A stretch of 64,000 nucleotides of DNA from Thermoleophilia bacterium (GTDB taxonomy: Bacteria; Actinomycetota; Thermoleophilia; Miltoncostaeales; Miltoncostaeaceae), in assembly GCA_028285405.1 (NCBI GenBank), contig JANQPH010000014.1:1-64000 (forward strand), read 5' to 3'. The position numbers and the translations under genes were made by a program. Below the pieces are notes generated by a model. That model was not told where the DNA came from. It saw only the letters and a program-made list of their open reading frames with translations, and did not search any database. Within the stretch, counting starts at the first letter, position 1. Each line of letters opens with the position of its first letter. Positions 17,223 through 27,328 of the stretch are shown piece after piece.

Positions 17223-17254
17223 TAAACTCGTCCGTCGGCCCGCGTGGCGGGCCG
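17223..17254 (+). promoter_or_regulatory. rplY promoter -10 and leader hairpin
   Basis: TAAACT at 17223-17228 is a plausible -10. It is followed at 17236-17254 by a perfect 8-bp hairpin (CGGCCCGC, loop GTG, GCGGGCCG) and a pyrimidine-rich TCCTTCATCTTC stretch, all upstream of the rplY start. The stem could act as a leader attenuator or autoregulatory site; neither is proven by sequence. Confidence 0.4.
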
Positions 17255-17280
17255 TCCTTCATCTTCGGCAGACAGGCGAC

Positions 17281-17967
17281 ATGGCAGACCACGATCAACT
17301 CACGGCAGAGCGCCGCACGGAGCGCGGCAACGGACCCACGCGGCGGCTTCGTCGCTCCGGCTTCGTGCCGGGGATCCTCTACCAGCGGGGTGAGAACTCG
17401 ATCTCCGTCGCGTTCGGGGCGCGCGAGCTGCGCCGCGTCCTCCAGTCGAGCGGGTACACGGGCGTCGTCGACCTCGAGATCGACGGCGAGAAGGCCCGTC
17501 CCGCGGTGCTGCGTGACGTCCAGGTCGAGCCCACCCGCGACGCGGTGCTCCACGTCGACTTCCAAGAGGTCGACCTGACGGTCGAGATCGAGGCGTCGGT
17601 CCCGCTGCGTCTGGTCGAGACCCCGATCGGCGTCCGCGAGGAGGGCGGTGTCCTCGACCAGCCCGTGTTCGAGGTCCAGGTGCGCGCGCTGCCGGACTCG
17701 ATCCCCGAGGCCATCGAGCACGACGTCAGCGAGCTCAACATCGGAGACACCCTCACCCTGGGCGACCTCTCGGCACCGACCGGGGTCGAGATCCTCGGCG
17801 AGCCCGAGACGCCGCTCGCGTCGGTGACCGTGCCGACCGCCGAGGAGCCGGAGCCCGTGGAGGGAGAGCTTCTCGAGGGCGAGGCCGCGGAGGGCGAGCA
17901 GGCTCCCGAGGCCGAGGCGTCCGAGGAGGGCGCGGGCGAGTCCGACGAGGGCGGGTCCGAAGAGTAA
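17281..17967 (+). CDS. rplY: 50S ribosomal protein bL25, long CTC type
   Basis: 228 residues, the long CTC form: an N-terminal 5S-rRNA-binding domain (about residues 5-95, with RRLRRSGFVPGILYQ), a C-terminal TL5-type beta domain (about 97-185), and an acidic Glu-rich tail. It binds 5S rRNA in the large subunit and is stress-induced in some bacteria. It is followed directly, with no gap, by pth, another translation gene, as in many Gram-positive genomes. Confidence 0.95.
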   Translation: MADHDQLTAERRTERGNGPTRRLRRSGFVPGILYQRGENSISVAFGARELRRVLQSSGYTGVVDLEIDGEKARPAVLRDVQVEPTRDAVLHVDFQEVDLTVEIEASVPLRLVETPIGVREEGGVLDQPVFEVQVRALPDSIPEAIEHDVSELNIGDTLTLGDLSAPTGVEILGEPETPLASVTVPTAEEPEPVEGELLEGEAAEGEQAPEAEASEEGAGESDEGGSEE

Positions 17968-18633
17968 GTGGCGACGCCGGCGCAGGATCGCGTACGGCTC
18001 GTCGTCGGCCTCGGCAATCCCGGTGCGCGCTACGCGCGCACTCGCCACAACGTCGGCCAGGACGTGGTCGGCGATCTCGCCGGCCGCCTCGGCGCGGGCA
18101 AGCGCAAGCGCCGCTTCGCCGGTGAGCTGGTCGAGGCGAGCGGGCCGTCGGGTCCGGTGACCCTCCTGGTCCCGCAGACCTACATGAACGAGAGCGGTCG
18201 CTGTGTCGGGCCCGCGGCCGGGAGCCTCGGTGTGCGCCCGGAGGAGGTCCTGGTGATCCACGACGAGATCGACATCCCCTTCGGCGAGGTCCGAGGAAAG
18301 GTCGGCGGCGGCACCGCGGGCCACAACGGGCTGCGATCGGTCGAGACGGGTCTCGGCTCGCGGGCGTTCCAGCGCATTCGCGTCGGCGTCGGTCGCCCCG
18401 GGGCCGACTGGCGCGGAACCGAGGCCGATTGGGTGCTGGCGCGGTTCTCCGAGGACGCCGGCTCCGTGGACGCGCTCCGCGCCGCCGCGCTCGAGATGGC
18501 CGAGGCCGTTCTGGGCGACGGGATGGCAGCCGCGATCGAGCGGTTCCACGCTCGGCCCGCCGGGACCCGCTCCCGTGAGCGCGTGGCCCGCCGGGACCCG
18601 GCGTCGCCGGCGGACGGGGGCGCTGGAGAGTGA
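17968..18633 (+). CDS. pth: Peptidyl-tRNA hydrolase
   Basis: 221 residues. It releases tRNA from dropped-off peptidyl-tRNA. Active-site elements are all present: Asn in GLGNPG (residue about 15), catalytic His in RHNVG (about 27), Asn in TYMNESG (about 73), Asp in HDEIDIPFG (about 98), and Asn in GHNGLRS (about 118). A basic 30-residue extension after residue 190 is longer than E. coli Pth. GTG start abuts the rplY stop; its own stop overlaps mfd. Confidence 0.96.
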   Translation: MATPAQDRVRLVVGLGNPGARYARTRHNVGQDVVGDLAGRLGAGKRKRRFAGELVEASGPSGPVTLLVPQTYMNESGRCVGPAAGSLGVRPEEVLVIHDEIDIPFGEVRGKVGGGTAGHNGLRSVETGLGSRAFQRIRVGVGRPGADWRGTEADWVLARFSEDAGSVDALRAAALEMAEAVLGDGMAAAIERFHARPAGTRSRERVARRDPASPADGGAGE

Positions 18634-21600
18634 GCGACCGGACCGGCGAGCTCGACCGCCTGCTCCTGGCAGAGCCGGCGCTCGGATCCGTCGCGGATGC
18701 GCTCGCGAGCGGCCAGACACCGGACGAGCTCGTCCTCGCGCGCCCGGCGTGGCCGTGGGCCCTGTCGGCGCTCGTTCGCGCGGGCGGGCGCCCGCTGGTG
18801 GCGATCACGCCGGGTGACGACGAGGCGCGCGACCTGGCCGAGCACCTGTCGGCGCTGCTCGGGCGCGCCGCGGTGGGGCTGTGGCCAACCCGGGGCATGC
18901 CGACCGGCGGCGCGGTTGGGCCCTCGCCGCACCTCGTGGGCCAGCGGGCCCGGGCACGCAGCCTCGCGGGTCGACCGGGGCATGTCGTGGTCGTCGGCGC
19001 GTCGGCGCTCGCCGAGCGCGTCCCCGCCGGAACCCCGACCGGCCTCGGTCTGCACGTGGGCGAGCGGGTCGACCTGGACGGACTGCTGCGTGATCTCGTC
19101 GCGCTCGGCTACGAGCGTGTGGAGCAGGTCGAGGAGCGGGGCGAGTTCGCCGTCCGGGGCGGAATCGTCGACCTCTATCCGACGACCGCGGACCTGCCCG
19201 CGCGAGTCGAGTTGTTCGACGACGAGATCGAGAGCCTCCGCGCGTTCTCGCCGTTCACGCAGCGGACCGTCAGGCCGGTCGACCGGCTAGTCGCCTGGCC
19301 CGCGAGCGAGGACACCGACACGGCCGAGGCGGCGCTGCGGGACGAGGGGGTGTTCGCCTCGGCGCTCGTCCGGCTTGCGCCGGGCGAGCACGGTCCGGCG
19401 CTGCGGGCGGCCGAGGAGCGACTCGAGGACGAGGAGCGGGCCGGGGAGCTGGTGCCGTCGGATCAGGTGCTGGCCGAGCTCGACGCCAGGGGCGGGGTGC
19501 GCGTGGTGCTTCCGGCGGGCTCGCGACGGCCCGCCTTCGACGCCACCGAGGCTCGCTTTGCGGTGCGCGGTCAGGCCGAAGGGGAGGCCGAGCTGGCTCG
19601 ACTCGCCCGCGGGGGCCAGCGGGTGCTCGTCGCCTTCCGACGCCGCGGCGATCGAGATCGCCTGCTCTCCCGCCTGAAGCGCATCGAGGCGGTTCCGCTC
19701 GAGCCCGGGGTGCTGCCCGCGGTGGGGGAGATCGGCTTCGCCGTGCTGGACGTCGAGCGGGGAATGCTGTCGCGCGAGCTCGAGCTGGCGATCGTGCCCG
19801 AGCCGGCGGTGTTCCGGCGGAGGCGTCCGCGGGGCGCGCGCGGCCTCGGCGTCGGCCGGCAGGTCGCCAGCGTCATGGACCTCAAGGTCGGCGAGTTCGT
19901 CGTCCACGAGGACCACGGCATCGGGCGGCTCGACGGGTTCGAGACGCGCACCGTCGCCGGAGTCACGCGCGACTATCTCCTCCTCGTCTTCGCGGGCGCG
20001 GATCGCGTGTTCGTCCCGCACGACCAGCTGCCGAAGGTCTCGCGCTACGTCGGCGCCGACGGCGCCGAGCCGTCCCTCTCCAAGCTCGGCGGGAAGGCGT
20101 GGGAGAAGATCAAGGCGCGGGCGCGCGAGTCCGTCCGAGAGATGGCCGGCGAGCTGCTCTCGCTCTACGAGGCCCGGGCGACCGCCGAGGGGCACGCGTT
20201 CCCTCCGGAGGACGATCTGACGCGCGACATGGAGCGCCGGTTCCCGCACCAGGAGACGCCGGACCAGCTGCGCGCGATCGACGAGGTCATGGAGGACATG
20301 GAGCGACCTCGACCGATGGATCGACTGATCTGCGGGGACGTCGGCTTCGGCAAGACCGAGGTCGCGATGCGTGCGGCCTTTCGCTCGGCGGCTGCCGGCA
20401 AGCAGGTGCTGGTGCTCGCGCCGACGACGATCCTCGCCCAGCAGCATCTGGCCACCTTCCGGGAGCGCTTCGAGGGCTTTCCGGTCTCGGTCCAGATGGT
20501 CAATCGCTTCCGGTCCCAGGGCGAGATCCGAGAGGTCCTGTCGGGGTTCGCGAGCGGCCAGGTCGACGTCCTGATCGGCACCCACCGGCTGCTCTCGATG
20601 GACGTGCAGCCGAAGGATCTGGGGCTCGTGATCGTCGACGAGGAGCAGCGATTCGGCGTCGCCCAGAAGGAGGCCCTGCGCCAGATGCGGCTGCGGGTGG
20701 ACGTGCTCTCGATGAGCGCGACTCCGATCCCGCGGACGCTCCAGATGTCGCTGTCGGGGCTGCGGGACATCAGCGTGATCGAGACCCCGCCCAAGGGCCG
20801 AAAGCCGATCGCGACGCACGTCGGTGAGTGGGACGACGCGCTCGTCACCGAAGCGCTCGAGCGGGAGGCGGCACGTGGCGGTCAGGCGTTCGTGCTCCAC
20901 AACCGCGTCGAGACGATCGACGACGCCGTCGAGCGCATCCGCGGACTGGCTCCCGACATGCGCGTGCGGCCGGCGCACGGCCAGATGCCCGAGCAGGAGC
21001 TCGAGGACGTCATGCTCGCGTTCATCCGGGGCGAGGCCGACGTGCTCGTCGCGACCAGCATCATCGAGGCCGGGCTCGACATCCCGCAGGCGAACACGCT
21101 CGTCGTCGAGCGGGCCGACCAGCTGGGACTGAGCCAGCTCTACCAGATCCGCGGGAGGGTCGGGCGCCGCGACACGACCGCCCACGCCTACCTGCTGTAC
21201 CCCGACGAGGCGTCGCTGACGCGGGAGGCGGCAGCCCGTCTGCGGGCGATGGCGGACTACACCGAGCTGGGCTCGGGTTTGCGTGTCGCGATGCGCGACC
21301 TCGAGATCCGTGGCGCCGGCAACCTGCTGGGCGATGAGCAGAGCGGGCACGTCGCCGCGGTCGGCTTCGAGATGTACGTCGACATGCTGAGCGAGGCCAT
21401 CGCGGCCGGGCAGGGGCGGGCCCCCGATCGCGAGGTCCGGATCGAGATCCCGGCCTCCGCGTTCGTGCCGGCCGACTACGTCGGCCTCGAGGCCGTGCGG
21501 ATCGACGTCCACCGCCGTATCGCGCGGGCGGTCGACGAGGAGGCTGTCGTCGGCCTCCGCGAGGAGCTCGAGGATCGCTTCGGCCCGGTTCCGGGGCCGG

Positions 21601-21899
21601 TCGACGCCCTGCTGTCGCTCGCGCGCAGCCGAATCGGGCTGCGGGCCGTCGGCGCGGGTGTGGCAACCGCCCGGGGCTCCCGCGTACAGGTCGCTCCGGT
21701 CGCGCTCACGACGGACGAGCTCAAGCTGGTGCGCGAGCGGATTCCGCGAGCCATGTACGAGTCGCGCGATCGCACGGTGACCGCGCCGGCCGGGTCGATC
21801 CCGAGCGAGCGCCTGGTCGCGCTGGAGGAGCTCGCGAGCGCGCTGGCCGCGGCGCGGGAGACCACCGGTGAGCGGAGCGCGGCCTCCCCGGCCACCTAG
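18630..21899 (+). CDS. mfd: Transcription-repair coupling factor
   Basis: 1089 residues. It removes RNA polymerase stalled at DNA lesions and recruits UvrA. The N-terminal UvrB-like region is somewhat short compared with E. coli (1148 aa). The CarD-like RNA polymerase-binding domain spans about residues 415-480 (VGEFVVHEDHGIGR). The RecG-like translocase has Walker A GDVGFGKTEVA near 570 and DEEQ near 669. SATPIPRT, the QIRGRVGR helicase motif VI and the C-terminal TRCF domain follow. Starts at GTG overlapping pth by four bases. Confidence 0.96.
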   Translation: MSDRTGELDRLLLAEPALGSVADALASGQTPDELVLARPAWPWALSALVRAGGRPLVAITPGDDEARDLAEHLSALLGRAAVGLWPTRGMPTGGAVGPSPHLVGQRARARSLAGRPGHVVVVGASALAERVPAGTPTGLGLHVGERVDLDGLLRDLVALGYERVEQVEERGEFAVRGGIVDLYPTTADLPARVELFDDEIESLRAFSPFTQRTVRPVDRLVAWPASEDTDTAEAALRDEGVFASALVRLAPGEHGPALRAAEERLEDEERAGELVPSDQVLAELDARGGVRVVLPAGSRRPAFDATEARFAVRGQAEGEAELARLARGGQRVLVAFRRRGDRDRLLSRLKRIEAVPLEPGVLPAVGEIGFAVLDVERGMLSRELELAIVPEPAVFRRRRPRGARGLGVGRQVASVMDLKVGEFVVHEDHGIGRLDGFETRTVAGVTRDYLLLVFAGADRVFVPHDQLPKVSRYVGADGAEPSLSKLGGKAWEKIKARARESVREMAGELLSLYEARATAEGHAFPPEDDLTRDMERRFPHQETPDQLRAIDEVMEDMERPRPMDRLICGDVGFGKTEVAMRAAFRSAAAGKQVLVLAPTTILAQQHLATFRERFEGFPVSVQMVNRFRSQGEIREVLSGFASGQVDVLIGTHRLLSMDVQPKDLGLVIVDEEQRFGVAQKEALRQMRLRVDVLSMSATPIPRTLQMSLSGLRDISVIETPPKGRKPIATHVGEWDDALVTEALEREAARGGQAFVLHNRVETIDDAVERIRGLAPDMRVRPAHGQMPEQELEDVMLAFIRGEADVLVATSIIEAGLDIPQANTLVVERADQLGLSQLYQIRGRVGRRDTTAHAYLLYPDEASLTREAAARLRAMADYTELGSGLRVAMRDLEIRGAGNLLGDEQSGHVAAVGFEMYVDMLSEAIAAGQGRAPDREVRIEIPASAFVPADYVGLEAVRIDVHRRIARAVDEEAVVGLREELEDRFGPVPGPVDALLSLARSRIGLRAVGAGVATARGSRVQVAPVALTTDELKLVRERIPRAMYESRDRTVTAPAGSIPSERLVALEELASALAAARETTGERSAASPAT

Positions 21900-21934
21900 G
21901 CGACGAGGGCCGTTCTGGGTCGGGTCATCTCGAG

Positions 21935-22055
21935 CTTCGGCCGGTCACTTCACCCTGAGGGCACGCCCAATCGGCATCACCAAGTGAACGGATTGCCCTC
22001 AGGGTGACGTGCTGCGGCCTGCGCGTCGGGCAACCAGCCCCGGAGGCACAGTGGC
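21935..22055 (-). repeat. Dispersed repeat, module B, copy 2
   Basis: Reverse-strand copy of the block at 15-136, with both conserved ends and the 11-base inverted repeat intact (CCCTGAGGGCA/TGCCCTCAGGG, here 21953-21963 and 21994-22004), while the loop differs. It begins about 36 bases after the mfd stop. A separate perfect stem, GACGAGC-AA-GCTCGTC at 22055-22070, links modules A and B. Confidence 0.75.
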
Positions 22056-22108
22056 GACGAGCAAGCTCGTCAGTGGCGATGGGCCGGGGCTCTGTGCCCT
22101 CCTTGCGG

Positions 22109-22182
22109 CCCCGCTGCGTCCTCTCGCTGAACACCTGCGACCGACCGATGCAGGGCATCGCTCGTTCTCGGATTCAGCTCAC
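22109..22182 (-). repeat. Dispersed repeat, module A, copy 2
   Basis: Reverse-strand copy of 330-403, same length with about eight base differences. Its first bases (GTGAGC, read on the minus strand) include the TGA stop of the phosphotransferase gene, so the repeat begins exactly at the end of that gene. A 6-bp stem (CGGGGC/GCCCCG) follows at 22112-22084. The near-palindrome is here CGATGC-CCT-GCATCG, a perfect 6-bp stem. Confidence 0.75.
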
Positions 22183-23312
22183 AGGGTGTCGATCATGTCC
22201 TCGATGGCCTCGAGCGTCTCGTCCGGAACGACCTGCTCGTCCTCGACGCCCTGCAGCGCTCCCCGCACGACGAGCCTGCCGTGCACGAGCAGCAGCCACG
22301 AGGCGGACAGCACCCCGTAGAGGATCTTGTAGTACGGGTAGTTGACCATCGGCTGCCCGAGCAGATCCTGGTAGCGGGTGACGGTCTCGCGCTCCGACGG
22401 AATGCCGGGCAGCCGGTCACCGGCGAGCCGCTGCTCCTGCTCGTCGGTCCAGACCAGGGCGGCGAGGTCCAGGGCCGGATCACCGATGCTGATCGACTCC
22501 CAGTCGAGCATGGCGGTGCAGTCCGGTCCGTCGAAGAGGAAGTTCGACAGGTGCGGGTCGAGCCAGACGAGCGACTCCTCGCCCACCGGTTCCGGGGCGT
22601 TGCGCTCGAGCCAGTCGAGCGCGGCCGCGAGCCGTGCGCCGTCGCGGCCCGCTCCGTGGGTGTCGATCACCGATCCGATGCGGTCGATGAGCGCGTCGGT
22701 CAGCGGGGACTCCGAGTCGGGCAGTCCCTCGGCCAGGAAGCCGAAGCCGCCCTCCCGCCAGTCGATTCGGTGCAGGTCGCGCAGGTGCGAGAGGACCTGA
22801 TCCCACAGCGCGGCCTGGACGTCGGGCCCGGCCTCACGCAGCCAGCCGGCCCGATGGTAGGGCGGGTCGTCGGTCGTCGAGCGGCCCCGGACCAGCTGCA
22901 TGACGTAGAAGTCGTCGCCGAGCACCGGGTCGTCGAACCCGGTCCAGGCGGGCTCCGGGACCGGCAGCCCAGCCCTTCGGAGCAGCGCCTGCGCTCGGTA
23001 CTCGCGGACGATCCGGTCGTGCGCCGGCGCGTCCCGGTCGGGGAGGCGCAGCACGACCGACGCCGACGGGTTCCCGGCGCCCGACCAGCTCACCCGCGCT
23101 CGGAAGGTGACGTGGCTCATCCCGGCGCCCTGCACTCGCGACAGCTCGGGCACGCGCACGCCGTCGGCGAAGAAGAGTCGATGTGACATGAAGTCCTCGA
23201 AGGCGACACGCACCGTGTCGAGGTCGTAGTCGTCCGCACGGTGTGGCGCCGTCAGGGGGCGACCGTGCAGCTCGGGCCGCGTGTCGGCGCGCTTGTGAAA
23301 GAGGACGGCCAC
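22179..23312 (-). CDS. Aminoglycoside phosphotransferase-family kinase
   Basis: 377 residues with an APH-type kinase fold. It has the nucleotide-binding strand ASVVLRLP (about residue 88), the catalytic loop WLDPHLSNFLFDG in which Asp sits in DPHLSN, and the metal-binding Asp in AMLDWESISIGDPALDLA. These are the loops of the ACAD10/fructosamine-kinase-like group acting on small hydroxyl compounds, not of a proven drug-resistance enzyme. The substrate is unknown. Start is GTG at 23312; the divergent region to 23465 holds no other gene. The stop lies in repeat module A. Confidence 0.82.
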   Translation of the reverse strand: MAVLFHKRADTRPELHGRPLTAPHRADDYDLDTVRVAFEDFMSHRLFFADGVRVPELSRVQGAGMSHVTFRARVSWSGAGNPSASVVLRLPDRDAPAHDRIVREYRAQALLRRAGLPVPEPAWTGFDDPVLGDDFYVMQLVRGRSTTDDPPYHRAGWLREAGPDVQAALWDQVLSHLRDLHRIDWREGGFGFLAEGLPDSESPLTDALIDRIGSVIDTHGAGRDGARLAAALDWLERNAPEPVGEESLVWLDPHLSNFLFDGPDCTAMLDWESISIGDPALDLAALVWTDEQEQRLAGDRLPGIPSERETVTRYQDLLGQPMVNYPYYKILYGVLSASWLLLVHGRLVVRGALQGVEDEQVVPDETLEAIEDMIDTL

Positions 23313-23465
23313 GTCAGAGCCCTCGACGATCGGTGCGCCGAGCCCGACCGGCCCGGGCGCGAACGGGAACAGCCTGCCATGCGGACCGACGTCGCCGAGC
23401 AGCGTGTGGCAGGACGTGACGCAGAAGCGGAGCCAACAGAACCTCTGGTGCTACCATCGCGCGCC

Positions 23466-24542
23466 GTGAGGCGAAGGCGCAAGATCGTCAGATCGGCCGC
23501 GCTCGTCGCGGTTGGCGCCGGTCTCTCGGTGGCGCTGGCCGCGTGTGGCGGGAGCGACTCCTCGAACCTGCCGGACGGGGTGGTCGCCCAGGTCGGTCCC
23601 GCGCAGATCACGCAGGATCAGCTCGACTCCGCCGTCGAGCAGCAGGTGGCCCAAGCCCAGGCGCAGGGGCAGAGCCTCCCGGCGGAGGACTCGGACGAGT
23701 TCGTCGCCGTCCAGCAGCTGGCGCTGCAGGATCTCGTGACCCAGGACGTCGTCGCGTTCGAGGCCCGCAAGTGCGGACCGCCGTGCAAGGTGACCGACGC
23801 CGAGGTCGCGGAGGAGCTCGACGAGATCAAGCAGGCGAACTTCAACGGCTCGGACGAGGAGTTCAACGAGTTCCTCGAGGAGTCGAACCTGACGCTCGCC
23901 GAGGCTCGCGATCTGGTGCGAGGCACGCAGCAGCAGGAGAAGCTCTTCAACTTCATCACCCGCGGCGTCCGCTTCACCGATGCCGACGCGCGCACGTTCT
24001 ACGACGAGAACGAGGCGCAGTTCCAGACTCCCGCGGGTCGGGTGGCGAGCCACATCCTCGTCGAGACCGAGGAAGAGGCGAACGAGATCCGCGGCGAGGT
24101 GACGACCGAGAGCTTCGCCGAGATCGCGCGGGAGGAGTCCACGGACGAGGGGTCCGCCCAGCAGGGCGGCAGCCTCGGCGCGATCCAGCGCGGGCAGCTG
24201 GTCCCGGAGTTCGAGGAGGTCGCGTTCGAGCTCGAGGACGGTGAGATCAGCGATCCGGTCGAGACCCAGTTCGGCTGGCACATCATCACCGTGGAGCTGA
24301 CCCCCGCGAGCACGACGAGCTTCGCCGAGGCACGCGACGGCATCGTCCAGCAGCAGCTCCAGGTCGAGCGTCAGGCGACCTGGACCGAGTGGCGCGACGG
24401 CGTGATCGAGGAGTGGGAGGGCCGGACGGTGTACGCCGACTCGGATCTCGCTCCGCCCGAGGAGCCCGAGGTTCCCGTGGGCGTCCCGCCGGCAGGCGGT
24501 GCCGGAACGCCGCAGGCGCCACCGCCGACGCCGGCCCCCTGA
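23466..24542 (+). CDS. SurA/PpiC-like peptidyl-prolyl isomerase lipoprotein
   Basis: 358 residues. The N-terminus MRRRRK, a hydrophobic stretch and the lipobox ALAAC define a lipoprotein (Cys near residue 24). A SurA-like N-terminal helical region follows. The parvulin domain spans about residues 190-285 (ASHILVETEEEA, GGSLGAIQRGQLVPEFEEVAF, TQFGWHIITVE). The C-terminus is Pro-rich. It should assist folding of exported proteins at the outer face of the membrane, like PrsA. Start is the GTG at 23466. Two cysteines in KCGPPCK are unusual. The gene ends in a CTGA junction with mazG. Confidence 0.88.
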   Translation: MRRRRKIVRSAALVAVGAGLSVALAACGGSDSSNLPDGVVAQVGPAQITQDQLDSAVEQQVAQAQAQGQSLPAEDSDEFVAVQQLALQDLVTQDVVAFEARKCGPPCKVTDAEVAEELDEIKQANFNGSDEEFNEFLEESNLTLAEARDLVRGTQQQEKLFNFITRGVRFTDADARTFYDENEAQFQTPAGRVASHILVETEEEANEIRGEVTTESFAEIAREESTDEGSAQQGGSLGAIQRGQLVPEFEEVAFELEDGEISDPVETQFGWHIITVELTPASTTSFAEARDGIVQQQLQVERQATWTEWRDGVIEEWEGRTVYADSDLAPPEEPEVPVGVPPAGGAGTPQAPPPTPAP

Positions 24543-25582
24543 GCCGACCGGAGACCCTCCTCCTCGTCGCGATCGGCCCGGGTGCGCCCGACGCGGTCCC
24601 CGCGAACGCCCTCTCGAGGCTCGCCGGCACACCGGACCTCGTCGCCACGGCTGACGCTGCCGCATCGCTCGCCGACCACGGGCTCTCCGCCCGAGTCGTG
24701 ACCGAGCCGCCGACCGGCGGGGTGTTCGTCGCGACGGACCCGGAGGCCCACGCCCTGGCGCGACGCCGACCGGATGCCGAGACGATTCCGGATCGCGAGG
24801 TGCTCCGCGGACGGGCGATCGCCGCTCGCGTCGCCGAGCTGGCGCACGTCGGCGCGACGCTGCGCCGCGAGTGCCCCTGGGATCGCGAGCAGACCGCCGA
24901 GACGATCGTGCCGCACACCGTCGAGGAGGCGTTCGAGGTCGCCGAGGCGGTTGCCGAGGGGGACGACGAGCGGATGGCCGACGAGGTCGGTGACCTGCTC
25001 TTCCAGTCGGTGTTCCTCGCCGCCCTGCTGGAGGAGCGCGCCCCGGTCGATTTGGGCACGATCGCCAAGGGCCAGGCCGACAAGCTCGTTCGCCGCCACC
25101 CACACGTCTACGGCGACGAGGCCGCCAGATCCGCAGGGGCCGTCGTCGATCTCTGGGAGCGCACGAAGCGCGAGGAGCGGGCCGAGCAGGGCATCTTCCA
25201 CGACCTGCCGCCCGGGCTTCCGGCGCTCGCGTACGCCACCAAGGCCCAGAAGCGCGCCGGTGCGGTCGGCTTCACCGACGAGTCGGTCGACACCGCCCTG
25301 GTGCGGCTGCGCGAGGAGGTCGGCGAGCTCGAGGACGATCCGTCCGAGCGGGAGCTCGGCGACGTGATCTTCGCCGCGATCGCGGTCGCCCGGGCGATCG
25401 GGGCCGACGGAGAGATCGCGGTGCGGGCGGCGGCGAGTCGGTTCCGATGGCGGGTGGAGCGCGCCGCGCAGCTCGCGTCGGAGTCCGGTGTCGAGTTCGT
25501 CGGCGCGGGGCTCGACGAGCAGCTGCGCTGGTACCGGCGCGCCCACGAGGAGGATCGCGGCCGCTCCGCGGGCGGCGGGTAG
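24539..25582 (+). CDS. mazG: MazG-family nucleoside triphosphate pyrophosphohydrolase
   Basis: About 347 residues. Two MazG all-alpha NTP-PPase domains are present. The first, about residues 100-215, contains CPWDREQT, the EEAFEVAEA metal-binding helix and ADEVGDLLF. The second, about 245-315, contains REEVGELEDD and LGDVIFA. The first 90 residues look like a shortened tetrapyrrole-methylase-like domain. MazG removes aberrant or damaged NTPs. No ATG, GTG or TTG lies at the right place; a CTG at 24539, overlapping the previous stop as CTGA, keeps the N-terminus intact and is the proposed start. The next canonical GTG would delete about 55 residues. Confidence 0.88.
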   Translation: MSRPETLLLVAIGPGAPDAVPANALSRLAGTPDLVATADAAASLADHGLSARVVTEPPTGGVFVATDPEAHALARRRPDAETIPDREVLRGRAIAARVAELAHVGATLRRECPWDREQTAETIVPHTVEEAFEVAEAVAEGDDERMADEVGDLLFQSVFLAALLEERAPVDLGTIAKGQADKLVRRHPHVYGDEAARSAGAVVDLWERTKREERAEQGIFHDLPPGLPALAYATKAQKRAGAVGFTDESVDTALVRLREEVGELEDDPSERELGDVIFAAIAVARAIGADGEIAVRAAASRFRWRVERAAQLASESGVEFVGAGLDEQLRWYRRAHEEDRGRSAGGG

Positions 25583-26893
<1,311 letters not shown>

Positions 26894-26983
26894 ACGCGGG
26901 CGTGGGAGGACTGCGCATCCGCGGATCGAAGGGCCCTCACCACCGGACGCCCCCCGGACCGTTCTCGCACGGAGAGGCCCGCC

Positions 26984-27328
26984 ACGACCCGCACAGCCCG
27001 CATCTTCCTGGCCGGCCTGCTCACCGCCGTCGCCCTCGCGTACATCGGTCCGGTGCGCGGCTACATGGAGCAGCGCGGTGAGCTCGCGCGGGAGACCGCC
27101 AAGCTCGAGGAGCTCGAGCAGACCCGCGAGCGCTTCACCCGCGACCTGCGCGCGCTCGGGCAGGAGCGCATCCTCGAGCGCCGCGCGCGCGAGCTCGGTC
27201 TCGTGCGCCCGGGTGAGCGAGCGTTCATCGTCCGGGGGCTGGACGAGGTCGAGGCGGCGGCCGAAGCCGAGCGTGAGCGAGACTCCGGGGATGGTGGCAT
27301 CTTCGGCTGGCTCCCCGACCTCATCTGA
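26984..27328 (+). CDS. ftsB: Septum formation initiator FtsB/DivIC
   Basis: A small single-pass division protein: a transmembrane segment (IFLAGLLTAVALAYIGP), a coiled coil (LARETAKLEELEQTRERFTRDLRALG) and the RARELGLVRPGERAFIV C-terminal motif. The frame is open from the eno stop, but its first ATG, GTG or TTG is the GTG at 27053, which lies after the membrane segment. A strong RBS (GGAGAGG, 26971-26977) precedes an ACG at 26984, which would restore the whole membrane helix; this unusual start is proposed but unproven. FtsB joins FtsL and FtsQ to activate septal wall synthesis. Confidence 0.82.
   Translation, partial: TTRTARIFLAGLLTAVALAYIGPVRGYMEQRGELARETAKLEELEQTRERFTRDLRALGQERILERRARELGLVRPGERAFIVRGLDEVEAAAEAERERDSGDGGIFGWLPDLI

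Noticed and set aside
22179-23312. Phosphotransferase as an aminoglycoside resistance gene
   Set aside because: The kinase loops fit the broad APH superfamily including non-resistance kinases; nothing points to drug resistance or transfer.
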